DNA of 64,000 nucleotides, from assembly GCA_965220515.1 (NCBI GenBank), contig OZ244831.1, forward strand, positions 1,302,001 through 1,366,000, in the 5' to 3' direction. The notes under the pieces are model-generated. The model was not told the origin of the DNA, did not search any database, and saw nothing but the letters and a program-made list of their open reading frames with translations. The translations under genes were made by a program, and so were the position numbers. The DNA is from Bin127 sp965220515. Its GTDB lineage: Bacteria; Chloroflexota; Dehalococcoidia; Lucifugimonadales; Lucifugimonadaceae. Below are positions 50,679-60,100 of the stretch, one piece after another. Each line of letters starts with the position of its first letter. Within the stretch, counting starts at the first letter, position 1.

Positions 50679-53600
50679 CTAATCGTGTAAATCGGACTGC
50701 TGGTCATGCCACCGCGCATCCGTGTCGTAAAAACTCGCGATTTCATTCAGGACTCCGGCTGTGAACGGCCACTGATCAATTAACTGAGAGGCATCGTCTC
50801 GGTATTTTGCCGCCAAGACACGTTCTTGATCGCCACCCTCGTGAGGGCCGCGCCACGTCGCGTCTCTGCTGTTCAACCTCCCTTCGACAATGCCACGAGT
50901 TATGCGACCAGAACCGGAACTTTCAATAACCTCGCGAACCTCTTCGCGAGGCCAAATGCCATCTTTGCCCGCGCCCGCGTTCGCAAGCACACGCCCGATA
51001 TGATGTTCCCCAACTTCCGATCTGCCGAGTTCCGTGCACATTCTTCGCGCTTCAGTGATCCAAGTTACCAACGTTTCGTAATCGAGTTCATCCTCGCCAA
51101 TCAACCCGGGAATTCCATCGATCTTCCATAAGATTTCGAACGCAATTTGAGAGAACACGCTTCGTTGTTCTTCGCTCCGTTCCACCTCCTCGAAGCCGTC
51201 CGTCCGCCTGTACAACGCTGTGATCAATTCTGCGAATATCGTCGGTTCGCGAAGCACTTCTCTGCGGATCGCCAAGTCTCGCTTCTCGAAACTCAATGTG
51301 TGCAAAAACGGCAACTCCAGTTTTGCGATCACGTCATCGGTGATTTCCGAAGAAAGATCCAATTGAGCGAACAATTGAGCGATGTAATACCCATTGATTC
51401 GCGCCTCCCCCTCGTCGATCGAATTCCGTCTGATCAACCGAGGCAACTGTTCGAGGTAATCGACCAAAAATGTCGGTTCCAATTCGAAGCCCCACAACAA
51501 GCTCAACATCTCCGGGCCTCGACCATTCGCACAAAGTTTTCCAGCCACAAACTGCATGGTCTCGCCGTTGCGAGGTTCGGCCAAATAAGGCCGGAATTTC
51601 CGCCAATAGGCGACCTGCACCGTGGATTCTTCTGACGCCAAATCGCACCACACGCTTTGATTGGCGGGTTGGGCGGCCAAGTAAAATTCCGCTAGTTGCG
51701 CCGATTCAAGTTGATCCCTATGTTCTGCCAACACTTCTTTAAACCCATCCCAACCCAGTCGAGTAGACAGACTCCACAATAAGCCTCGTGCAAATTCAAA
51801 CCCAGCGGCACGCCCCACGACCAAATTCGCCACGACCATTTCGGCGATGTCCCTCGATTCCAAAGCGTGTCCCGCAGAAAATCCAACGTTGTACGGTCCA
51901 TTGGTTGCCGTCACCAAATCGAGCAACGCTGTTTCGCCATCATCCGAGTGTGCGCTGGCAACGATCTGCACCCGCGCGTTGTGCATTTCATTGAAATCTG
52001 CGATTTCTGACTGCGGTTCTATGCTTGGGTCGGGTTCAAAGTCGGGCGGCAACACCGCACCTTCGTCGAAAAGCCACCCGAAGTTCGCGCCATGACCTTC
52101 GGGCGACAACACATCATAGACATACTTGAGCAACCACCGTTCCTCATCGCTGAATTTCCGCGTTGATGTGGTCAATTTTCGCTGCAGGTGCAACTCGCGC
52201 CGTATCCTGTCCCTCAATTTCTCGGATTCTGGATGATTTTTAAGGTCGCAAGATATCGCGATCAGACGAGCGAATAGGTCATCTCTGAGGTCCTGTGGTA
52301 ATTCAGGCAATTTGACCAACATGTCGGCCCACCGCGATGGCTCTTCGCCGACTTCATCTACACACATCCGGAACAATCGCGTCAATGCACTTAAACGGTC
52401 GCCAATGGGGACAATAGTCGCGCCGTCTTGAGCCCAGGGGCGCCAATTCGGAGGTTCGCGACTTGTGACGTTGTCCCACCTGCCCGAGGATATCTCTATC
52501 AGCAAACCCCAACCTACGTCCGGGTACCGTTGGATTAGTCGACGAAGGGTTGTATATCTCTGATCGTCTGAAGCATCGGAGAACTGGATCCAAGACAAAA
52601 ACAGTGTCCGCAGGCTGCTGGAAGGGCGATTTGAGGTCAGTCCACCGGGATCGATCCCAGCCAATTTGGCCAAAACGTCTGCGATGCGATGGAAATGTTC
52701 CCTTGACCATGCAAGCCGCTCCAAAGCCCACAACAACCCTGTGTGGGGTGCCCCACCCATGGCACTCTGGCTTTCTTGCGAAAACAGATCCAAGAACACG
52801 GATTGACCGCTGTTTATCCCGTTGTCGACGCAATCCAGGAACGCTTCGGGGGATGCTTCGGCCAACGTAGTCAAATTAGACGAAAGCGTCGCCCATGTTT
52901 TCCAACTTGCACCATCGCCGAGCACTTTTGCAACCGTTCGGTAAGGGACAATTTCGGAATGATTAACGTATTTGGCTCTGTCGGCGTATACACCCAGAAG
53001 GGCCAAAGTGTGCGAGATACCGGTGAGCAGCTCCTTGCTGTAAATGGCCTCCTTTCCGACAACGTTGGCTAGATAACGTTCGTCCGGTTCGAGATCAAAC
53101 TCAGGATTTGCCGTGCTTAACACCCCCGCTGCCACATCAGTGAATAGATCCAGGTCGGACGCGACTAGACGAGAAGCGGCCATGTACCACGCCTCGTCGT
53201 GTGAGATGAATCGGTAGATCGTGCCGATAACCTCCACTGGCGCGTCTTCGCACCGCGCAAGTGAGGTCGCCTGTCTTTCAACTTCCTGATAATCAGCCCC
53301 AGTGAGTTGAGCCACCACATTGCGGTCGCCCTGTTTTCTGCCGTCCCAGCTACCAACCAAAAGCAGCGGCACCATATTCTGGTCCAACTCTTCGTTCACC
53401 CATGACGGCCACTCCACCGAAGCTTCGTCCATTTGACGGCGCCGAAGAATTTGCAGTCTCGCGGCAGAATATCTGACAAGGTTTTGAGCTTGAGATTCGT
53501 TCATTCCAGCGAGTTGTATGGCTTCAACTAGTTTCCGATCGTCAAGACGTGAGATCTTCCCACCCGTGCCGCGACCTTCCTGGTGCGCGCCCAACGCTGT

Positions 53601-54461
53601 CAATACTCGATGGCCATTTCGAACTGCACTCCGATTAGACACGGTGTCATCGACGAACTTCCGAATGAGGATCAATGGTGCAGCGTGGTTTGCGAATGTC
53701 CGCCAAGCTTCCGCGTCCTGGACCACTACAGTTCGGTAGATTTGGGTCAGATCCGGATTCCCGGTCATTTCACGTGCCGCCAAGAACGCTACCGATTCGT
53801 CTGCGGTGTCTGCTTGGATGTGATGCTGATCCGGTTCACAAGAGAAGAATTGATCGACGGCTTCAATATCTTCCTCCCTTCCCGCCAAGACCATCTCCGG
53901 CGTTAACCACTCGCCTCCTCCGGAAAACCCATCCCACCAGTCTTCCAAAGAAACCCAACCGGAGGGAGGTGCCTTGCCAATCAATGCAGCAAACCAATAT
54001 GCTGTGGCTGGCGCTAGGTCTAACCAACCGACCAAATCGTCGGCGTCAAATGCTTTCACGTCCTTCCAACGACCTTCTGATCGTTTTGCTGCTACCCAAT
54101 CATCCTTGGCGTTCCAAACACGGCAAGTGAGGAAAACGAAAGTCGAATTTTGGAGATCATAAGGATTCCCAACGGATGTTCGGTTCTCATAGTCTTCATC
54201 CGCTTTGCGACTTGTGTCGTTACGTGCGGTAAGTTCCCAGCAAGCTTGACCAACGGGCACCCATGGGTTGCTCTCGTTCGAGTTTGTGTATCCGTCGCAA
54301 CCTGATCTGACTACTGAGCTGCCACTCGGAAATCGAATCGCGGACAAATTCCGGGAGTCGATCGTCGCCAGCACCAGCTTTCTGATGAGTTCCGGTAAAT
54401 CATGTTGAGCTTCCCTTAGGTCCGCCCAGTTGTCGATCTCCCTTGCATCAAATCTGATCAT
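50679..54461 (-). CDS. 1260-residue protein with a predicted restriction-nuclease-like N-terminal domain, possible defence effector
   Basis: A very large soluble protein of unknown family. Residues about 1-170 look like a PD-(D/E)xK-type nuclease domain: IRFPSGSSVVRSGCDGY supplies an Asp, GQACWELTARND a Glu, KADEDYENRT a Lys-rich segment, then NSTFVFLTCRVW and FDADDLVGWLDLAP. This order recurs in large defence-associated proteins. A segment at about 185-260 (WLTPEMVLAGREEDIEAV, HIQADTADESVAFLAAREM) resembles the start of a STAND-type NTPase domain but has no Walker A motif. The remaining about 1000 residues are helix-rich, compatible with a repeat scaffold that could sense a ligand or phage protein. 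It lies 420 bp downstream of the CBASS-like nucleotidyltransferase on the same strand. Function is inferred only from these hints. Confidence 0.75.
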   Translation of the reverse strand: MIRFDAREIDNWADLREAQHDLPELIRKLVLATIDSRNLSAIRFPSGSSVVRSGCDGYTNSNESNPWVPVGQACWELTARNDTSRKADEDYENRTSVGNPYDLQNSTFVFLTCRVWNAKDDWVAAKRSEGRWKDVKAFDADDLVGWLDLAPATAYWFAALIGKAPPSGWVSLEDWWDGFSGGGEWLTPEMVLAGREEDIEAVDQFFSCEPDQHHIQADTADESVAFLAAREMTGNPDLTQIYRTVVVQDAEAWRTFANHAAPLILIRKFVDDTVSNRSAVRNGHRVLTALGAHQEGRGTGGKISRLDDRKLVEAIQLAGMNESQAQNLVRYSAARLQILRRRQMDEASVEWPSWVNEELDQNMVPLLLVGSWDGRKQGDRNVVAQLTGADYQEVERQATSLARCEDAPVEVIGTIYRFISHDEAWYMAASRLVASDLDLFTDVAAGVLSTANPEFDLEPDERYLANVVGKEAIYSKELLTGISHTLALLGVYADRAKYVNHSEIVPYRTVAKVLGDGASWKTWATLSSNLTTLAEASPEAFLDCVDNGINSGQSVFLDLFSQESQSAMGGAPHTGLLWALERLAWSREHFHRIADVLAKLAGIDPGGLTSNRPSSSLRTLFLSWIQFSDASDDQRYTTLRRLIQRYPDVGWGLLIEISSGRWDNVTSREPPNWRPWAQDGATIVPIGDRLSALTRLFRMCVDEVGEEPSRWADMLVKLPELPQDLRDDLFARLIAISCDLKNHPESEKLRDRIRRELHLQRKLTTSTRKFSDEERWLLKYVYDVLSPEGHGANFGWLFDEGAVLPPDFEPDPSIEPQSEIADFNEMHNARVQIVASAHSDDGETALLDLVTATNGPYNVGFSAGHALESRDIAEMVVANLVVGRAAGFEFARGLLWSLSTRLGWDGFKEVLAEHRDQLESAQLAEFYLAAQPANQSVWCDLASEESTVQVAYWRKFRPYLAEPRNGETMQFVAGKLCANGRGPEMLSLLWGFELEPTFLVDYLEQLPRLIRRNSIDEGEARINGYYIAQLFAQLDLSSEITDDVIAKLELPFLHTLSFEKRDLAIRREVLREPTIFAELITALYRRTDGFEEVERSEEQRSVFSQIAFEILWKIDGIPGLIGEDELDYETLVTWITEARRMCTELGRSEVGEHHIGRVLANAGAGKDGIWPREEVREVIESSGSGRITRGIVEGRLNSRDATWRGPHEGGDQERVLAAKYRDDASQLIDQWPFTAGVLNEIASFYDTDARWHDQQSDLHD

Positions 54462-54881
54462 GTCAAATCAATTTCGCTGTGTCGCCGCGCTAAAAAACGG
54501 GCCATGGTTGTCCCAAATCCCGACATAATGCATCGAGTCTAAACGCATGCAAAATCAGCTTTGCTAGCTACTATTCTTCAAAATTTCTACCTCAAGCTAC
54601 CCACGTCTCGCCGCTTCACCCGTCGCGTCGGCACCGAAATTCGCTGTCGCATCGATCCCTCCAACCCTCGCCTGATCATAGGCGATTATCCACTACCGGC
54701 GAGATATGCCAACGCACATGGATCACAAAGCTCGGATGCACCGCACAACACACCATCGAACGCCGTCTGGTGCATCGATTGGAACAGAACAGGGCCGTCA
54801 GAGATTTGCCAAGATATTGAGATCGACGTTCGATCCGACGTACCTTCCAAGATCCGCGCCCTCCATTTCACACCTGTCTCC
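54462..54881. other. 420-bp gap between the nucleotidyltransferase and the 1260-aa gene
   Basis: No convincing gene. A 67-codon GTG-initiated minus-strand frame (54686-54889) overlaps the nucleotidyltransferase stop but matches no sensor or effector that I recognise. A plus-strand frame (54561-55004) runs antisense into the nucleotidyltransferase gene. The gap may hold the promoter of the 1260-aa gene or the remains of a lost gene. Confidence 0.5.
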
Positions 54882-55730
54882 CTAGTCACCTATGCAGAAC
54901 AGAGCGTTGAACTCTGTCCTGGTCCTGCAACGATTGACCTCGCCCCGCATTTGTCCGATGTGTGTCGATGCCCGTTTTCGTTCGACAGAGTTCGCGGCGC
55001 CTAGGTATTCGTCGACGTATCTGGATTGCCCAGTGGAATCAACTGTAGGGTTCAACACGGCCTTGGCCGAGTGCCTAAACAAGCGATTGAGCATGGTTTT
55101 CGGATCTGACGAGCCTTGGTAGTCTGCGAACGCATCGATCGCTAGAGATTCCATGTGGTAGCCGCTGAGTTTCATGTCCTCTTGAGTGATGAAACAGTCC
55201 GCCATCGCTTTGGCAAGCTTGATTACTGGAACTACTCTGCCGTTCCTTGCCGCGTTCACTTTGGCAAGTTTGTTGGCGAACTTTTCGGGATGTGCGACTT
55301 TGCTCCACCTGCTGGTTCCATGTTGGGCGATCCGAACACCGCCAGTCTTCGTCCTTATTGCTGGCAGCAGTTGTATTTCGGTCCTGTCGGAGTATTCGAC
55401 CGTTACCGCCAGTTTGCCAGCGCGCACGGGATTAATTGGGAGCCGCCGCTTGATGGTTTCCGTCACGTATTTTTTCACCTTCGCTGGAGGTTGGTTCACC
55501 AGAGAAGACTCATTCACTATCAACATGACATCCACATCACTGAGGCCGGTCACGTACGTGCCTTTCTGGACAGAACCACCGAACATGGTTTGGACGACAT
55601 GGTTGCCTTCTTGTCTTAGAAAGTTACATAGGCTTTCGAGGTGTCTACTGAGAGCCTTTGTGTGCCTGCGTTTGTACTGTACGAGCAGGTTTTCACAGTA
55701 CTCGTTGAACCTATCGGTAGGCGCGGTCAT
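54882..55730 (-). CDS. CBASS-type (CD-NTase/SMODS-like) nucleotidyltransferase
   Basis: 282 residues from the ATG at 55730; the frame is open 60 codons further but that part overlaps the PIN gene and is Arg-rich nonsense. The nucleotidyltransferase motif is FGGSVQKGTYVTGLSDVDVM (G-S...G-T...D-x-D). The following strand is AVTVEYSDRTEIQLLPAIRT, the position of the third catalytic acid in many CD-NTases. The C-terminal helical half contains VVPVIKLAKAMAD, LSGYHMESLAIDAFADYQG and TGQSRYVDEYLGAANS, all common in bacterial cyclic-oligonucleotide synthases of anti-phage CBASS systems. Product unknown. Its ATG overlaps the PIN toxin stop (ATGA). No classical CBASS effector (phospholipase, SAVED-Cap4, TM protein) is adjacent; the 1260-aa gene is the only candidate. 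Confidence 0.82.
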   Translation of the reverse strand: MTAPTDRFNEYCENLLVQYKRRHTKALSRHLESLCNFLRQEGNHVVQTMFGGSVQKGTYVTGLSDVDVMLIVNESSLVNQPPAKVKKYVTETIKRRLPINPVRAGKLAVTVEYSDRTEIQLLPAIRTKTGGVRIAQHGTSRWSKVAHPEKFANKLAKVNAARNGRVVPVIKLAKAMADCFITQEDMKLSGYHMESLAIDAFADYQGSSDPKTMLNRLFRHSAKAVLNPTVDSTGQSRYVDEYLGAANSVERKRASTHIGQMRGEVNRCRTRTEFNALFCIGD

Positions 55731-56182
55731 GCCTCCGTCTGCGCCTCGACCAGATCGTCTAAGACGACGACGGGCAACCTTTGGATGCGGAGGAAGTCGG
55801 TGTCGTTGGTGACGAAGAGCGTGCAACCGACGCTGATGGCCGTCGCCGCGTGCAATGCGTCGGGTGTTGACAACCCTGTCTGGGCCCGGATGCGAGCGGC
55901 GTCTTCCCAAATCGCCAGTGTAGCGGGGATGAGTTCCATCTCCGCAGCGGCAAGTATGGAGCGAAAAAGCACCTCGAGGCGGGAGTTGCCGTCCCGCAGT
56001 GGTTTGATCAAGGTTTCTAGCGCAACGAGCTCGCTGCTTGCCAGATTGAACCTACCCGCCCTAGCCTCTTCCCACATCGGGGCCAACAGACCGTGATACG
56101 GCTCAACGCGTTCTACGCTGTAGATGACCGCATTGGCGTCTACGTAGACTGGCCCGTCGTTGGGCAGTATCAACGGCCCCAT
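55727..56182 (-). CDS. PIN-domain RNase toxin (VapC-like)
   Basis: A 151-residue PIN domain. The acidic catalytic residues are visible in VYVDANAVIYSVE (first Asp), SELVALETLIKPL (Glu), STPDALHAATAIS (Asp) and LFVTNDTDFLRI (Asp pair), the full VapC set. It would cleave RNA when freed from its antitoxin. The gene overlaps the upstream antitoxin by 13 bp and the downstream nucleotidyltransferase start by 4 bp. This is unusual: a toxin-antitoxin pair directly coupled to a CD-NTase gene. It may simply have inserted there, or may protect the defence cluster from loss by an addiction effect. Confidence 0.9.
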   Translation of the reverse strand: MGPLILPNDGPVYVDANAVIYSVERVEPYHGLLAPMWEEARAGRFNLASSELVALETLIKPLRDGNSRLEVLFRSILAAAEMELIPATLAIWEDAARIRAQTGLSTPDALHAATAISVGCTLFVTNDTDFLRIQRLPVVVLDDLVEAQTEA

Positions 56183-56403
56183 GACTCCTTTTCTTCCTTG
56201 AGATAAGCTGCCACGTCCGCTGCCGTTTTGAAGACCAGACCGCCCGGCGCTTCGGCTAGAATGTCAACCGCGGACCGCCGTTCTGACGCTGGCGGTTGGC
56301 TGACTACCACGTCGACGGGTTCCCCCACGGGAAGCTCCCGGTCCACGATCTCGATCTTGCCTCCCGGCAATACTGTCGTCCTAACGTGCAGTGCCTTCTC
56401 CAT
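56170..56403 (-). CDS. Antitoxin partner of the PIN toxin
   Basis: A 77-residue protein. The N-terminal HVRTTVLPGGKIEIVDRELPVGEPVDVVV is a short beta-rich unit of the kind seen in AbrB/VapB-like DNA-binding antitoxins. The C-terminal SAVDILAEAPGGLVFKTAADVAAYLKEEKESWGR resembles the toxin-wrapping helix found in antitoxins of PIN toxins. AGGAGA lies 10 bp before its ATG. It overlaps the toxin by 13 bp, as expected for a pair that must be made together, and probably represses its own promoter. Confidence 0.82.
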   Translation of the reverse strand: MEKALHVRTTVLPGGKIEIVDRELPVGEPVDVVVSQPPASERRSAVDILAEAPGGLVFKTAADVAAYLKEEKESWGR

Positions 56404-56423
56404 GTCCTTGTTCTCCTAGATCT

Positions 56424-56537
56424 CTAGTTGGCCGCCAAGACGCCCACCACGGTTCCAACGGTGACGCGTACACCGCGAATGCAAGCGCCACTTCCAAGGA
56501 CGGTGGGCGCCATAAGTGATCCGGCAAGTGATTTCAT
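56424..56537 (-). pseudogene. DUF433-type antitoxin fragment (37 codons)
   Basis: The minus-strand frame from an ATG at 56537 reads LGSGACIRGVRVTVGTVVG then VLAAN and a stop. This is the core of DUF433 proteins (G-x-x-C-I-R-G-[TV]-R-[IV]-x-V), which are antitoxins of another PIN-toxin class. Full proteins are about 75-80 residues; the C-terminal half is missing. An AGAGGA site 6 bp before the ATG means the fragment could still be translated. It sits directly upstream of the intact antitoxin-toxin pair and suggests that one such pair replaced another. Confidence 0.5.
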
Positions 56538-56556
56538 GTTCTATCCTCTTCCATAC

Positions 56557-57081
56557 TCATAGAATGCCCTTGCCGATAATGCGCAGTAGCAATCTCATGA
56601 CTGCAGTAGCGTCTCTTTCGATGATGTCATAAGGCAGTTCATCTCCCTTGAGTGCCCGACTTTCTATGAGTTCCTCATGCAAAGGCCTTCGATAATGGCC
56701 ATAGGCGTTGCGCTCGTTGCGTACTCGATCCATCTCTTGGTACTCGTCTATGGATATCAGGCCGACGGAGAGCGCTTCATTCAGCAGCTTACTGAAGGAG
56801 GCAGTTTGAAGGTCGTTGCGACCTGATGCATAGAAAGATGCTGCGAGCGCAGTTTCCAGGTAAGCTATTCCTAGCAAAACAGTCGCCAGGAACTGTCCGT
56901 AGACGAAGCAATATCGTGCTTCTTCGAACAAATGCTTGCCAGCCAAGCCATCGAACGACCAGTAGTTTCCTGTTGGTGTTCGTTCGGCTAGGAGTTTGAG
57001 CCGGAAAAGCCGATCCTCATAGCACGTGTCGTCTTCGTCTATTAGCCATTTGGCGAGGTCAGCACCACTTATTCCAACCAT
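56557..57081 (-). CDS. HEPN-domain protein, putative RNase
   Basis: 174 residues from the ATG at 57081, which has GGGAG at 7-bp spacing; a TTG at 57099 would add six residues. The helical protein carries RNERNAYGHYRRPLHEELIE. Its R-N-A-Y-G-H (about 124-129 in this numbering) is a perfect HEPN catalytic R-x4-H motif, and the preceding helices (YGQFLATVLLGIAYLETALA, FSKLLNEALSVGLISIDEYQ) fit the four-helix bundle. HEPN proteins cleave tRNA or other RNA in toxin and abortive-infection systems. It lies 75 bp after the methylase on the same strand and could be the RNase arm of that operon. A paired minimal nucleotidyltransferase antitoxin (MNT) is not seen. Confidence 0.75.
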   Translation of the reverse strand: MVGISGADLAKWLIDEDDTCYEDRLFRLKLLAERTPTGNYWSFDGLAGKHLFEEARYCFVYGQFLATVLLGIAYLETALAASFYASGRNDLQTASFSKLLNEALSVGLISIDEYQEMDRVRNERNAYGHYRRPLHEELIESRALKGDELPYDIIERDATAVMRLLLRIIGKGIL

Positions 57082-57156
57082 GGGTTGCTCCCATTGCAAT
57101 TCAGCCTTCAGCCCTCCGGCACCATGAAGTACCTGTTGTCGTCGTTCTCCATCCCA

Positions 57157-60100
57157 TTAATCCCCTACGTCTTCGAAGGAAGTCCTCACCACCAGCGCGT
57201 GCTCCAGCTCAACATCCTCCCACAGTTGACCCAAGTTCATGGCTTGCAGCCACATTCGATCGACCCGGTCAGTGATGTGTCGGCAGCGAGCAAGGTTGTA
57301 ATTTCCGATGTTCTTCCCAACCATTAACTTGAAGTCGATATTTTCGTTCATTGCTTTGACCAAGGTTGGAAGCAGCCCGAGAATCGCATCCCTCGTGTCC
57401 GCGGGCAATTCTGCGACGTCCAACGGTGCGTTGGTGAAATGCCTCTGAGGGACATTGAAGTCATCTCCCATCGCCAGCCACCAAAGGAAGAGTATCTTTC
57501 CGTTAGTCAATAGCACTGCAAGATCCCTACTTTTCCTGTTAGTGAAGTAGAGCGTGCCGTAGTTCTTGTCCGCAAGAGGTTGGCCATCTTCGTTGTATGC
57601 GGGAGGTAGGACGACACAGGATGTCAGCCAATTGTAGGCGGTCTTCTTGAAGTAAAGAGGGTTTTTGCGTGAGTGAGGAGATAGTTCATTTTGTAATGGC
57701 CCATTCCCTTCCAAAAGCACTTCAAAACCACGCAATAACCGCGAGCTGCCTAGCTTGGGGATCATGCCGCCAAACGCTTGCATAGAGAACGCTGCGTAGT
57801 GCAGAGTCACGAACAACACTGGGCGTTGCATGCCAAACCATCTGTGAAGCCGTGTGGTGAAGCTGCGTTTCGATGTCCGTGAAGACTTTCGGGCCAGAAA
57901 TATCGTATTGCGCACTCGCGTATCGAAACTGAACAGTGCGGAGGGGATTCGGCCAAATGATGAAAACCAAAGCGAATCGCATGCCTCGTACAAGTGAGAG
58001 CGCAGGATGGCGAATCTCGAGTTGAACGTAAGGCTCAGCGGCACAATCATGCTTGTACGTCCGTTGAGCCGGCACACGTTGACGCTTCGCTCAACTACCG
58101 TGGCGTAGATGTCGGGACAGGCCGCTGTCTTAAATCCCTTCGCAGTGTACACCTCGGATACCTTCCGCCTAGACACGTATGGCGGATTCCCGATCACCAC
58201 GTCGAAGCCACCAGTAGACATGATTCCGTAGAACTCGACGAACCAGTGGAAAGGCTGATGACTGGCGCGCCAGGAGTCGTAAGCACCAGCATTGTCGGTG
58301 TCGATGCCGTACTCTCGGGCTAAGTGGCGGTCCAGTTCGTCGTCGAGGCTGCGGAGGCGATCGCGGAGGGCCTGCTTGTCGGCGAAAGTTGCCTCCCCAC
58401 CCAGCATGGTCTGCTGCCAACGGAATTCGTTGAAGGCGGCGCTCGCTGCCTCGGCCTCCTCGTTGATTCGGTCGAGAGCTGTTTGTTCCTCAGGGAAAAT
58501 TTGTCGGCTCTGCCCGTTAGGCAAAACCGTCATGGCGTCACGTACCGACTTGAGGGATGTAAACCCGATCAACGTATTGCCGGCGCGGACGTTGAAATCT
58601 ATGTCCGGCAGGGGTTCAATTTGGTCGTGACTCTCTAGTTGGGCGACCAGTTTCAAAAAGAGGCGCAGCTTGCAAATCTCCACGGCTTCTTCCATGATGT
58701 CAACGCCGTAGAGGTTGTTTAGGACGATTGACTTCAGGATGAAATAGCTTGTGCTCGGGTGCTTTTCCACCCGCTCCAAGATGCGACGAAAGTCGCTCAG
58801 ATGCTCTGGACTCCGTTCGCGTCCGGGCCTTTCGGCATCGTCAATGAAGCCCTTCATTCCCTTTAGGCAAACGGTGTAAAGAGGTTCCAAGACGTTTAGG
58901 GCGGCGAAGAGGAACGCGCCAGAACCGCAGGTGGGATCCAAGACGGAGATTCCGGTGTCGCCACGTTCGGTGTTGCCATGGATCGCGTACCAAAAGGCCC
59001 GAAGAAGTTCGGGTCCCTCGCTCTGAGTGATCACGTCGATGGCGAACTGCTCAATGTCGAGATTCAGTGTTATGAGGTCGTTGATTTCCTGGACATCGCC
59101 TGCTGCGAGCTTGGCTCTGGCTTCTTCGAATCGCTGACGGCGGGCGACGACTTCGCGCCAGGTCTCGGTCGGCAGCGCGTAGTTGTCCGGTGCCGGGGCA
59201 TTCCAGCCAGCGCGCTGAGACACATCTTTGATGCCCGCGGCGATGTGGTTTGGCAGGTCGAATGGCGCTTTTAGGCGCTTTGGGTCTTCCGTCTTCCGGG
59301 CGTTCCACACGATGCCGTGGCCTACGGCCGGGTAGATGTAACGGTCCGGGTCGTCCCGAAGCAAACGCCAGACGCCGCCGTCCTGCCCGAAAGCCACCGG
59401 GCATTCCTTTTTGGCGGCGTCAAAGAGGAACGGGATGATGGTGTTGCGGGAGATGTAACCCGTGATGTCCTCCTTCGTGTAGTACGCTCCCATCTGTTTC
59501 TGGTTGACGTACTTCTCAAAGATGTACCCGAGGACGTCGGGGTTGATCTCGTCGTCGTTTTGGTGTGGCCGCTCGTCCAAATGCCAGCGGTAGTCGTCGA
59601 AGAAGTCGAAGACTCGCTCAAAGGCGGCGTCTGGGATGGAGATTTCGGGATTGTCGCGCTCCAGATCGTGAACATCGAATAGTCCGCCGTTAAGGAAAGG
59701 AACTTTGCCCAACAATTTATCCAAGTCAGACGCTCTTTGATGCTCCGGCAGTCCGAGTCCCTCGTGAAACAGCCGCAAGAGGAAGATGCGGTAGAACTGC
59801 TGAAAACGACCATTGCCTCTCTGCTCCTGAACCATCCTTAGACGGTTGCGCAGGTAGTCCGAGTCTTCATCGAGGAAGCGTCGCTTCTGAACGAAATAAA
59901 CGAACATCATGCGATTGAGCATCAAAGACGCGTACCAGTCTCTATCGCCCTGAGCGGCAATGCCGTCGATAAAGTTCCCGAAGGCGGTGAGTTCCTTGCG
60001 GAAGCGATCGTAGAAACGTCTGGTGACCTTCTCGACATCGAACGCCTTGTAAATTTTCCCCGTTACATCGGAGATGCCGATTCCCTGGGCCTCGTCCTCG

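Noticed and set aside
54686..54889. Small GTG-initiated frame after the nucleotidyltransferase as a CBASS sensor or effector
   Set aside because: It overlaps the stop as coupled genes do, but its 67 residues show none of the patterns of AGS-C, SAVED, membrane or nuclease domains.
54561..55004. 147-codon plus-strand frame between the nucleotidyltransferase and the 1260-aa gene
   Set aside because: It runs antisense into the conserved nucleotidyltransferase C-terminus, starts with TTG without a ribosome site, and lacks motifs.
55731..55910. 60-codon extension of the nucleotidyltransferase
   Set aside because: It is the alternate-frame reading of the PIN gene and is Arg/His-rich; the ATG at 55730 overlaps the PIN stop as in coupled genes.
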